From the NCBI RefSeq assembly GCF_900129285.1, contig NZ_FQUW01000031.1, forward strand, positions 1-36,160: a stretch of DNA of 36,160 nucleotides, written 5' to 3'. A program made the translations under genes and the position numbers. This document shows positions 8,471-16,318 of the stretch, piece after piece (positions within the stretch are counted from its first letter, which is position 1; each line of letters starts with the position of its first letter). The notes under the pieces were generated by a model that saw nothing but the letters and a program-made list of their open reading frames with translations, ran no database searches and had not been told where the DNA came from. The DNA is from Desulfofundulus australicus DSM 11792. Its GTDB lineage: Bacteria; Bacillota; Desulfotomaculia; Desulfotomaculales; Desulfovirgulaceae.

Positions 8471-8554
8471 CAAAACAGTCTATTCGCCACCAATAATTAA
8501 CACCTGCAAAGAAAGGATTATTCATGCTTCGCTTTGAAAGGAGTGAAAAAGATA

Positions 8555-8995
8555 ATGGAGAAACAATTTGCACCAAAAATCATTGCTTTTCTCTGTAACT
8601 GGTGTAGTTACGCAGGAGCGGACCTCGCCGGTTCATTGAGATTCCAGTATCCTCCCAACGTAACAATAATAAGGGTGCCCTGCTCAGGAAGGGTTTCCCC
8701 TATGTTCATACTGAAAGCCCTCTTTACCGGTGTTGATGGTGTTCTGGTGGGTGGGTGACACCCCGGAGACTGCCACTATGGTAGTGGCAATTATAACGCT
8801 GAAAGACGCGCCAAGGTTACCCAGCGACTCCTGGGTGCTCTGGGAATCGAGCAGGACAGGTTCCGGCTAGCCTGGATTTCCGCATCGGAAGGAGCGAAAT
8901 TTGCAGAGACAATTAATGAATTTACTGCTCAACTGCAGGAACTGGGACCCAATCCGCTGCGTTTATCTTCGGGTAGAGAAAGCGGGGTGTTATAA
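8555..8995 (+). CDS. flxD: FlxD/MvhD-type [2Fe-2S] subunit, selenoprotein (UGA-encoded Sec68)
   Basis: A 146-residue protein that carries electrons between the Flx or hydrogenase module and HdrA. UGA at 8756-8758 interrupts the frame, but the frame continues for 78 more codons with full family similarity: VLVGG[14 protein letters not shown], then a typical C-terminus ([25 protein letters not shown]). The first half of the cluster motif is all Cys (Cys14, Cys17 in [15 protein letters not shown]). Sec68 sits where the second MvhD in this window has Cys. A stem-loop lies 13 nt after the UGA. The start is ATG 8555 behind AAAGGAG (8537-8543). It is 2 nt upstream of flxC. A conventional gene finder would truncate it at 67 residues. 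Decoding requires SelA/B/C/D, not seen here. Confidence 0.9.
8759..8789 (+). promoter_or_regulatory. Bacterial SECIS-like element for flxD
   Basis: Starting 13 nt after the in-frame UGA, TGCCACTA (8771-8778) pairs perfectly with TAGTGGCA (8782-8789) around a TGG loop. It can equally be drawn as 7 bp with a five-base loop. Short stem, G-rich apical loop and distance from UGA are what SelB recognises in bacterial selenoprotein mRNAs. The hairpin lies inside the coding sequence and also encodes conserved residues (CHYGSG). Confidence 0.8.
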
Positions 8996-8997
8996 GC

Positions 8998-9933
8998 ATG
9001 GATGATATTACCAGAGCGATTCAAGAGACGGCAAAAAATCTCCTGCTAAATAAAGAAGTTGATGTGGTAGTGGGTTTTGCCAGGGGGAGCCTTCCCTTAC
9101 GCAATACCCCGTGTTTTGTTCGCCAACCAGATGATGTACAAAAGCTGATATGGGGTTATGGATGTGAAAATAACCTGGCCAACTACCTCCGCAAGCGACC
9201 AGAAAAAATAGCTGTAATAGCCAAAGGATGCGATACTCGTTCCATAGTAGAACTTATTAAAGAAAATCAAATCGACCGCAATAAACTGGTAATTATTGGC
9301 GTACCATGCCAGGGTATGATTGACCGTAAAAAAATAACCCGATTGTTAGCAGGAAGAGAGCTGCTGGAGGGAGAAGTAAAAGACGGTCAAGTTATATTAA
9401 AAGGGAGAGAGTTTAGGGAAATTATTCCCCTGAATCAACTGCTTTATGATACCTGCTTGAATTGCCAGCATCCCAATCCGGTGCTGTCCGATATCCTGAT
9501 AGGTGAACCGGTCCCGGTTAAAGAAAACGCATGTTTTACTGATGTGGAAGAATTTGAAGCAAAAACGCCAGCAGAAAAATGGGCTTATTTCCAAGAAGAA
9601 CTATCCAGGTGTATTCGCTGCTACGCCTGCCGTCAGGCCTGTCCCATGTGCTATTGTGAAGAATGCTTTGCTGATTGCTCAATGCCCCAGTGGCTGAGCA
9701 AGTCATCTTTAAATACACAGGACAACATATTTTTCCAGGCTGTAAGGGTACTTCACCTGGCGGGGCGTTGCGTGGATTGTGGAGCATGTGATCGTGCCTG
9801 TCCCATGGGAATTAACCTGCGCACTTTAACCCGTAAAATGGTTAAAGATGTTCAAGAATTATTTGGTTATACCGCGGGGATCAGGCTGGATCAAAAACCT
9901 CCGCTGGCTGCTCCGATTAGTACCATAAATTAA
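8998..9933 (+). CDS. flxC: FlxC-like iron-sulfur protein with FrhB/FdhB-like N-terminal half
   Basis: A 311-residue soluble electron-transfer protein. The N-terminal half resembles the F420-hydrogenase/formate dehydrogenase beta-subunit fold (VDVVVGFARGSLPLR, IAVIAKGCDTRSIVELI, VIIGVPCQGMID). The C-terminal half has CLNCQHPNP, a ferredoxin motif CIRCYACRQACP followed by extra cysteines (MCYCEECFADC), and a second ferredoxin motif CVDCGACDRACPMG. This matches the FlxC-type subunit of the FlxABCD-HdrABC complex. It follows the selenoprotein gene by 2 nt and precedes flxB by 17 nt. The Flx assignment rests on gene order and motif content, and symbols for this family vary between databases. Confidence 0.8.
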   Translation: MDDITRAIQETAKNLLLNKEVDVVVGFARGSLPLRNTPCFVRQPDDVQKLIWGYGCENNLANYLRKRPEKIAVIAKGCDTRSIVELIKENQIDRNKLVIIGVPCQGMIDRKKITRLLAGRELLEGEVKDGQVILKGREFREIIPLNQLLYDTCLNCQHPNPVLSDILIGEPVPVKENACFTDVEEFEAKTPAEKWAYFQEELSRCIRCYACRQACPMCYCEECFADCSMPQWLSKSSLNTQDNIFFQAVRVLHLAGRCVDCGACDRACPMGINLRTLTRKMVKDVQELFGYTAGIRLDQKPPLAAPISTIN

Positions 9934-9950
9934 GGCGGGAGGTGAGAAGA

Positions 9951-10976
9951 GTGTTGATTTTAAATCAAGACCAGCTCGCCAACTGGTTAAATCAGCTAAT
10001 AGATACCTATAAGGTTTTTGCCCCGGTAAAAGATGGCGATCATTACACTTTCAAAGAAATTAGTTCCGGTAATCAGGTTACTTTAAATTATACCAATACC
10101 AAAGTTCCGCCTAAGGAAGTACTTTTCCCACGTTCTGAAAAACTCTTTTGCTATCGTCATGAAAATGAGGGCATCCAGCTTGAGGAGAAAATAGATGAAA
10201 GCAAGAAGGTAATATTCGGGTTAAGACCTTGTGACGCCAAAGGTTTTCTATTGCTCGATAACGTCTTCAATAATGATAAATACCAGGATCCGTATTACTT
10301 AAACAGAAGAAAAAATACCGTACTGGTGGGTCTCGGGTGTAATCAACCGGCAACCACATGCTTCTGTACATCCCTGGGGGGTGGGCCCTTCGCTTCTGAA
10401 GGGTTAGATATTTTACTTGTTGATATTGGTAACCGGTATGTGGTTGAAGTTGTCACAGAGAAAGGCCAGGAATTGCTATCCGGGCTGAATTTGCCTGCCG
10501 CCGAACCCGAGGCCCAGGAAGCCGCTCGAAGGGTGAAGGAAGGGGCAGCACTTTCAACCTGTATTAACCTGGACGGCTTAAAGGCTAAACTGGATGTTAT
10601 CTTCTATGATCCCATCTGGGATCTAATTCATGAAAAATGCCTGGGTTGTGCCGCCTGTACTTATTCGTGTCCAACATGTCACTGTTTTGATATTGTCGAC
10701 GAAGCTGAAGGAAAAGAAGGTTGCCGCATACGCAACTGGGATGCATGCATGTTCCCGCTGTTTACCCTCCACGGTTCCGGTCATAACCCGCGGCCGACGG
10801 GCAAAGAGCGGTTCCGTCAACGGGTAATGCATAAATTTAAATATTTTGTGGATAACTTCAATGCTGTGGCGTGTGTTGGCTGTGGCAGGTGTATTATAAA
10901 TTGCCCTGTTAATCTGGATATCCGGGAAGTGCTGGCGGAGATCCAGGGATTGGAAGTGAGGTCTGATAAACAATGA
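9951..10976 (+). CDS. flxB: FlxB-like dicluster iron-sulfur protein (AsrA/HydB family)
   Basis: A 341-residue cytoplasmic Fe-S protein of the family that includes anaerobic sulfite reductase subunit A and the beta subunit of soluble NAD-linked hydrogenases. The segment KKVIFGLRPCDAKGFLLLD and the CFCTSLGGGPF element are characteristic. Two ferredoxin motifs close the protein (CLGCAACTYSCPTCHC and CVGCGRCIINCP). It would relay electrons between the FAD/NAD(P)H subunit FlxA and FlxC/FlxD. I take GTG 9951 as start because GGGAGGTGA (9937-9945) precedes it well. The upstream GTG at 9942 lies inside that site. Its stop overlaps the flxA start by 4 nt (ATGA), indicating coupled translation. Confidence 0.82.
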   Translation: MLILNQDQLANWLNQLIDTYKVFAPVKDGDHYTFKEISSGNQVTLNYTNTKVPPKEVLFPRSEKLFCYRHENEGIQLEEKIDESKKVIFGLRPCDAKGFLLLDNVFNNDKYQDPYYLNRRKNTVLVGLGCNQPATTCFCTSLGGGPFASEGLDILLVDIGNRYVVEVVTEKGQELLSGLNLPAAEPEAQEAARRVKEGAALSTCINLDGLKAKLDVIFYDPIWDLIHEKCLGCAACTYSCPTCHCFDIVDEAEGKEGCRIRNWDACMFPLFTLHGSGHNPRPTGKERFRQRVMHKFKYFVDNFNAVACVGCGRCIINCPVNLDIREVLAEIQGLEVRSDKQ

Positions 10977-11812
10977 AAAACCCCTATCTTCCACTTCCCA
11001 TGCGGCTGGTAAAAAACTTTATTGAAACTGAGGACAATCTTATTCATACCTTTACCCTGGAATTCCTGAGAGAAGAAGATGAAAAATCGTTCCAATATCT
11101 GCCTGGCCAGTTTGCCGAGGTTTCTGTATTTGGTACAGGTGAGGCACCTTTCGGTATTGCCTCCTCGCCTACAGAACCCGGCCACCTGAAATTTTCAGTG
11201 GCTAAAGTAGGCGTGGTAACCACAACTCTGCACCAGCTTCCAGAAGGCACTATTCTGGGCGTACGGGGACCGCTGGGTAACAATTACCCTCTGGAAGAGT
11301 TTAAAGGTAAAAACCTGGTAGTAATAGGTGGTGGCTTTGCTTTCACCACATTAAGATCGCTGATAACTTACATTCTTCATCCCGAACACAGGGGGGATTA
11401 CGGAGATTTAACAGTTATATATGGTGCCCGTAACCCCGGTCTACTGCTTTACAAGGAAGAGCTGGCGGAATGGGAAAAGCGTTCGGATATTAATCTTGTC
11501 TGTACCATAGACCGTCCGGTTGAAGGATGGAATGGTCGGGTAGGTTTTGTGCCGGCAGTAACTAAAGAAGTAGCTCCCAGTGCGAATAACGCTTATGCTG
11601 TTATTTGTGGTCCACCGGTGATGATCAAATTTACCATGCCAGTACTTGAAGAACTGGGCTTCCCACCGGAACGGATTATTATGTCCCTGGAAAACCGGAT
11701 GAAATGTGGTATTGGCATGTGCGGTAGATGTAATGTGGGAAATAAATATGTTTGCAAAGATGGCCCGGTCTTTACACGAGCACAACTTAATCAATTGCCG
11801 AACGAATATTAA
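10973..11812 (+). CDS. flxA: FlxA-like FAD/NAD(P)H oxidoreductase (AsrB/PyrK-type)
   Basis: A 279-residue ferredoxin-reductase-type protein that would oxidise or form NAD(P)H for the Flx-Hdr complex. Residues about 10-100 form the FAD-binding barrel (PGQFAEVSVFG, APFGIASSPTE). A nucleotide-binding domain follows (NLVVIGGGFAFTTLRS, VICGPPVMIKF). The C-terminus has the four-cysteine [2Fe-2S] site shared with anaerobic sulfite reductase subunit B and PyrK (MKCGIGMCGRC, then YVCKDGPVF). The start overlaps flxB by 4 nt. It is the last gene of the hdrACB-flxDCBA set. About 100 nt with a strong hairpin follow before the second Hdr set. NADH versus NADPH preference cannot be read from the sequence. 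Confidence 0.85.
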   Translation: MKNPYLPLPMRLVKNFIETEDNLIHTFTLEFLREEDEKSFQYLPGQFAEVSVFGTGEAPFGIASSPTEPGHLKFSVAKVGVVTTTLHQLPEGTILGVRGPLGNNYPLEEFKGKNLVVIGGGFAFTTLRSLITYILHPEHRGDYGDLTVIYGARNPGLLLYKEELAEWEKRSDINLVCTIDRPVEGWNGRVGFVPAVTKEVAPSANNAYAVICGPPVMIKFTMPVLEELGFPPERIIMSLENRMKCGIGMCGRCNVGNKYVCKDGPVFTRAQLNQLPNEY

Positions 11813-11861
11813 ATAGAGATTAAAATTATTTGATAGATAAATATAGAGAAAAATATTAACT

Positions 11862-11901
11862 CCGGTCTGTGCCGGCCTGATAAGGTCCGGCGCAGAACCG
11901 G
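11862..11901 (+). other. Very stable hairpin between flxA and the HdrC-HdrB fusion gene
   Basis: CCGGTCTGTGCCGG (11862-11875) pairs with CCGGCGCAGAACCGG (11887-11901), giving 14 bp with one bulge and one G-U pair. The loop ends can add CC/GG. No T-run follows. The 3' arm runs directly into the GGAGGG ribosome site used by the GTG at 11912, so folding could restrict translation from that start. It may also mark a processing site between the Flx-Hdr and Met-Hdr transcripts. Confidence 0.6.
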
Positions 11902-11911
11902 AGGGCTTATT

Positions 11912-13177
11912 GTGTGTGGGATGGTCAAAAAGCCTTTAGGGGAGGGTTCCATGGTGAAAGCTATTTTGGCTGCTGACTTAGATCCCGCTTTCCGGGATGA
12001 GTTAGCGGAAAAGATGAAAAGTTTGGACTTTGCCAATTGCTTAACGTGCGGTGCCTGTACAGCCGGCTGTGTTTTTTCTGACCTTCATCCCAGCAACGAT
12101 CCCCGTAAAATGTTGCGCAGGGTAATCCTGGGGATGCGGGAAGAAATTTTAAAGGATCCCTTTATCTGGTATTGTACAATGTGTGAGCGGTGTACGGTAG
12201 AATGCCCCATGGGTGTAAATATCGCTGCTGTAACCAGAACCATTCGCGGTTATTTTCGTACCGATTCACCCGGTTTTCTGCAGAAAGTAGTTGACGATAC
12301 TCTTAAGTCCGGAAACCAGATGGATGTACAACCCGATGAATATTTAGAAACCCTGGAATGGCTTCAGGAAGAACTGCAGGCTGAATTAAATGATCCCAAT
12401 TATCGTATTCCCATCGATGTGAAAGAAGCTGATTTCCTTTTTGGTTTCAATGCCCGGGAGGTTAAATATTATCCAAACGAGTTACAAAAAATCTTAAAAA
12501 TTTTCTACGCTGCCGGAGTTAATTATACCTTGAGTTCTCAAAAGTGGGATGCCACAAACCTGGCTCTTTTTAGTGGTAAGGACGAAGATTTCTGGAAAAT
12601 TACCGAACCAATGCTTCAAGAAGTAGTACGGTTAAAAGCCAGGGAGCTGGTTATCACCGAATGCGGGCACGCCTTCCGTTCAGTGCGCTGGGGTTACCGT
12701 ACTTTCTGGAAAGGTCCCCAATTTCCCATCCGAAGCATTCTAGAGGTACTGGATGAATGGATACAGCAGGGCCGGATTAAGCTTGACCCTTCCAGAAATC
12801 CCGAACCAGTTACCCTTCATGACCCCTGCAACCTGGTGCGCAAGGAAGGAATAATCGAACCACAACGCAGGGTATTAAAAGCAGCAGTAACGGACTTCAG
12901 AGAGATGTTTCCCAACGGTCGCTGGAATTATTGCTGCGGTGCTGGCGGCGGTGCCCTGGCTATGCCTGAATATACAGAGCAGCGTTTAATAAAAGGTAAA
13001 CGTAAGGCGGACCAGCTTCGAGCCACGGGAGCTAAGGTTGTAGCCATACCCTGCCACAACTGCATGGACCAGTTCAACGATCTTAATAAGCATTACCAGC
13101 TGGGGATGAAGATGGAGCACATATGTAGCCTTGTAGAAAGGGCATTGATTATTTCCGAAGAAAAATCACAATCTTAG
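11912..13177 (+). CDS. HdrC-HdrB fusion with one degenerate CCG domain
   Basis: A 421-residue soluble protein. The N-terminus is HdrC-like, with two [4Fe-4S] motifs (CLTCGACTAGC and CTMCERCTVECP). The remainder is HdrB/HdrD-like. Only the C-terminal CCG domain is intact (HDPCN, CCGAGGG after 34 residues, CHNC after 38 more). In the first CCG region the paired cysteines are missing and only ECGHAF remains. It precedes the long hdrA, mvhD and metVF, so it probably provides the HdrB/HdrC function of a MetFV-HdrABC-MvhD methylene-THF reductase complex, as known from Moorella. Loss of one cluster site argues for electron relay rather than full disulfide reduction. Two starts are possible: GTG 11912 (GGAGGG site) or ATG 11951 (GGGGAGGG site), so the first 13 residues are uncertain. 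Confidence 0.85.
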   Translation: MCGMVKKPLGEGSMVKAILAADLDPAFRDELAEKMKSLDFANCLTCGACTAGCVFSDLHPSNDPRKMLRRVILGMREEILKDPFIWYCTMCERCTVECPMGVNIAAVTRTIRGYFRTDSPGFLQKVVDDTLKSGNQMDVQPDEYLETLEWLQEELQAELNDPNYRIPIDVKEADFLFGFNAREVKYYPNELQKILKIFYAAGVNYTLSSQKWDATNLALFSGKDEDFWKITEPMLQEVVRLKARELVITECGHAFRSVRWGYRTFWKGPQFPIRSILEVLDEWIQQGRIKLDPSRNPEPVTLHDPCNLVRKEGIIEPQRRVLKAAVTDFREMFPNGRWNYCCGAGGGALAMPEYTEQRLIKGKRKADQLRATGAKVVAIPCHNCMDQFNDLNKHYQLGMKMEHICSLVERALIISEEKSQS

Positions 13178-13309
13178 TTATACTTGAAAAAAATATACAT
13201 GAAATTCATTTCAACCAGTGGATTGTACTTCAATGAAAACTAAAAAATAACTATTATTCAAACAATATCCAAATAATTATTATTCAGGAAAGGACGGATG
13301 TGATGTTTA

Positions 13310-16300
13310 ATGAGCAATAGCAAAGTAGGGTCGGTACTGGTGGTGGGAGGGGGCATTGCGGGAATCCAGGCCTCTCTGGATCTTGCTGAATCAGGCTATC
13401 TTGTATACCTGGTGGAAAGCTCGCCAGCCATTGGCGGTACCATGCCTATGCTGGATAAAACCTTTCCCACTAATGACTGCTCTATGTGCATCCTTTCCCC
13501 GAAGTTGGTGGAATGTGGTCGTCATTTAAACATTAAAACGTACACCTGTGCCGATGTGGTGGATATTCAGGGAGAGGCGGGAAATTTTACAGTAACTATC
13601 CGCCAGCGCCCCCGTTATGTTCACGTGGACAAGTGTAAAGGATGTGGTGAATGCGCAGAAGCCTGTCCAATTGACGTTCCCTCGGAATTTGACCAGGGAA
13701 TTGGAGAACACAAGGCCATATATAAACCTTACGCCCAGGCTTTTCCCAATGCCTACGTTATTAACAAGGAACATTGTATCGAATGCGGTGCCTGCGAGGA
13801 AGCCTGTCAGGCCGGTGCCATTGACCACTCCATGGAGGAAGAAATCATCGAGCTCAATGTAGGAGCTGTTGTTCTTTGCCCGGGATTTCAAAAATTTGAC
13901 CCCAGCCAGTTAACTTACTATGGATATGGTAAATTTCCTAACGTATTAACCAGCCTTGAGTTCGAACGTATTCTCAGCGCTTCCGGCCCGTTCCAGGGTC
14001 ACCTGGTTAGACCTTACGATAATAAAGAACCCCGGCGAATTGCCTGGATTCAATGCGTTGGTTCCCGTAACTGCCGGATAGATCACGGTTATTGTTCTTC
14101 AGTATGCTGCATGTATGCTATTAAGGAAGCAGTTATTGCAAAGGAACACAGCAAGGAACCATTAGAAACAACCATCTTTTACATGGACATGCGTACCTAT
14201 GGTAAAGGATTTGAAAAATATTATAACCGGGCAAAGGATGAGCTAGGGGTTAGATTTATTCGGTCGAGAGTTTATGATATTACAGAAGTAGGCGATGAAA
14301 GCAAAAATCTGCGTATTCGCTATGCCGAAGAAGACGGTACCATTCGGGAAGAAGAATTTGATCTGGTGGTTCTGTCCGTTGGCCTTGAACCATCTCCTGA
14401 AATAGCAGAATTATGCCAAAAAGTAGGACTCGAGGTAAACAAATACGGGTTTGCAGAACCTGCACCTCTCACTGGCGTAGGAACAAATAAGCCGGGTATT
14501 TTCATTGCCGGCGCATTCAGCGCTCCCAAAGATATTCCGGAAACAGTAATGCAAGCCAGTGCAGCAGCAGGTGCTTCAGCCAGCCTCCTGGCAGAAGCAC
14601 GGAACACGCTGGTAAAAGAAAAAGAATTTCCTCCAGAGAAGGACTTCAGCGGGGAGCCACCGCGCATTGGTGTTTTTGTCTGTCACTGCGGTGTGAACAT
14701 TGGCAGTGTGGTTAATGTTCCCGAAGTAGTAGAAATGGCCAGAAACTTGCCCAATGTAGTTTATGCCGGCGAGTATCTCTATGCATGCTCCCAGGACAGC
14801 CAGGCATCAATGAAGCAGATTATAGAAGAATACGGATTAAACCGGGTAGTGGTTGCCTCGTGCAGTCCGCGAACCCATAAGCCCCTTTTCCAGGAAACTG
14901 TTCGGGAAGCAGGGCTTAACCGGGCGCTTTTTGAAATGGCCAACATCCGCGACCAGTGTTCGTGGGTGCATATGCACGAGCCGGACAGGGCCACAGAAAA
15001 AGCCAAAGACCTGGTTAAAATGGTGGTAGCCAAGGCTGCCCTTCTGGAGCCAGTTTCTCAAATCGTTGCCGGCGTAACCAAAGCCGCCCTGGTGATCGGT
15101 GGCGGTGTAACGGGTATGACCAGTGCCCTCTCGCTGGCCGATTTAGGCTATAGGGTGCACCTGGTAGAAAAGGAACAGCAACTGGGCGGAGTGGCCAGAC
15201 GAATCAGGCAGGGGTTAAAAGGAGAAGAAGTACAGCCATTCTTAAATGATCTTGTAAATAAAGTGCTATCCCACTCTAATATTGAGGTTCACCTGGGAGC
15301 AGAAGTTCAGACAACTGCTGGTTACGTAGGCAATTTTGTCACCACCCTGACAAACGGAAAAGAATTGCAACATGGTGTAACTATAATTGCCACCGGCGGT
15401 GAAGAGTATAAACCTGCAGAATATCTTTACGGTGAAAGCGAGCGTGTATTTACCCAGCTTGAGCTGGAAGAGGCACTGGATAAAGGCGACCCGCGCATTG
15501 AAAACGGCAAAACATTTGTACTCATCCAGTGCGTTGGCTCCCGGGAACCGGAGCGACCATACTGCAGCCGGGTATGTTGTGGTAAATCCGTAAAGCTGGC
15601 ATTAAAACTCAAAGAAAAGAATCCATCAGCCAGCGTATTCGTACTTTACAGGGATATCCGTACCTATGGTTTCCTGGAGGACTATTACCAGGAAGCCCGT
15701 CGTAAAGGAGTAATATTTATCCGTTACACCCCCGAAAACAAGCCGCGGGTTGAAAATGAAAACGGCGCCCTTAAAGTTACCGTAACCGATCATGTTCTTG
15801 GAGTACCGGTAGTAATTTCTGCCGATGTCATTGGCCTTGCAGCAGCTATTGTACCTTCTTCCAGCAACCGTAAGCTCAGTCAGCTCTTCAAAGTTCCTTT
15901 AAATGAAGATGGTTTCTTCCTCGAAGCTCATATGAAATTGCGGCCTGTAGATTTCACTTCAGAAGGCATTTTTATGGCCGGGCTGGCTCATGGACCGAAA
16001 AATCTGGAAGAAAACATTGCTCAGGCCAAAGCGGCAGCCGGCAGAGCATCTACTGTTCTCGGAAAAGATCATCTGGAATCCCATGGGATGGTAGCAGTAG
16101 TTCAGCAGGATAAGTGTGCCGCCTGTCTCACATGTGTCAGGTTATGTCCTTACAATGCACCGAGAATTAGAAATTACGCTGCTGAAATTGAACCGCTGCT
16201 TTGCCAGGGCTGTGGCACTTGTGCCGGGGAATGTCCGAACAAGGCCATTACCCTACAGGGTTATAAAGACCATATGCAAATGTCAATGAGCAAAGCTTTA

Positions 16301-16315
16301 TTTGAGGAGGTATAA
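13310..16315 (+). CDS. hdrA: Double-length HdrA (HdrA-HdrA fusion) of the MetVF-linked Hdr set
   Basis: A 1001-residue protein built from two HdrA units. Unit 1 (about 1-440) has a GGGIAG FAD loop near residue 13, the PTNDCSMC signature and ferredoxin motifs at Cys109/112/115/119 and Cys156/159/162/166. Unit 2 begins near residue 450 with the HdrA N-terminal domain (VFVCHCGVNIGS, CSPRTHKPLF) and has a second FAD loop (GGGVTGM, about 597). It lacks the NDCSxC signature and the central ferredoxin motifs. The protein ends with Cys936/939/942/946 and Cys965/968/971/975. It would thus hold two FADs and four cubane clusters. The start is ATG 13310 after a 132-nt AT-rich gap. The next gene starts 3 nt after the stop. 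Likely role: flavin hub of the methylene-THF reductase complex. Confidence 0.9.
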   Translation: MSNSKVGSVLVVGGGIAGIQASLDLAESGYLVYLVESSPAIGGTMPMLDKTFPTNDCSMCILSPKLVECGRHLNIKTYTCADVVDIQGEAGNFTVTIRQRPRYVHVDKCKGCGECAEACPIDVPSEFDQGIGEHKAIYKPYAQAFPNAYVINKEHCIECGACEEACQAGAIDHSMEEEIIELNVGAVVLCPGFQKFDPSQLTYYGYGKFPNVLTSLEFERILSASGPFQGHLVRPYDNKEPRRIAWIQCVGSRNCRIDHGYCSSVCCMYAIKEAVIAKEHSKEPLETTIFYMDMRTYGKGFEKYYNRAKDELGVRFIRSRVYDITEVGDESKNLRIRYAEEDGTIREEEFDLVVLSVGLEPSPEIAELCQKVGLEVNKYGFAEPAPLTGVGTNKPGIFIAGAFSAPKDIPETVMQASAAAGASASLLAEARNTLVKEKEFPPEKDFSGEPPRIGVFVCHCGVNIGSVVNVPEVVEMARNLPNVVYAGEYLYACSQDSQASMKQIIEEYGLNRVVVASCSPRTHKPLFQETVREAGLNRALFEMANIRDQCSWVHMHEPDRATEKAKDLVKMVVAKAALLEPVSQIVAGVTKAALVIGGGVTGMTSALSLADLGYRVHLVEKEQQLGGVARRIRQGLKGEEVQPFLNDLVNKVLSHSNIEVHLGAEVQTTAGYVGNFVTTLTNGKELQHGVTIIATGGEEYKPAEYLYGESERVFTQLELEEALDKGDPRIENGKTFVLIQCVGSREPERPYCSRVCCGKSVKLALKLKEKNPSASVFVLYRDIRTYGFLEDYYQEARRKGVIFIRYTPENKPRVENENGALKVTVTDHVLGVPVVISADVIGLAAAIVPSSSNRKLSQLFKVPLNEDGFFLEAHMKLRPVDFTSEGIFMAGLAHGPKNLEENIAQAKAAAGRASTVLGKDHLESHGMVAVVQQDKCAACLTCVRLCPYNAPRIRNYAAEIEPLLCQGCGTCAGECPNKAITLQGYKDHMQMSMSKALFEEV

Positions 16316-16318
16316 ACT

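Noticed and set aside
8756-8758. flxD looked like a frameshifted or nonsense pseudogene
   Set aside because: The same frame continues with family-specific residues, UGA falls on a known ligand position and a SECIS-like hairpin follows; the paralogue shows the same kind of event at a different ligand.
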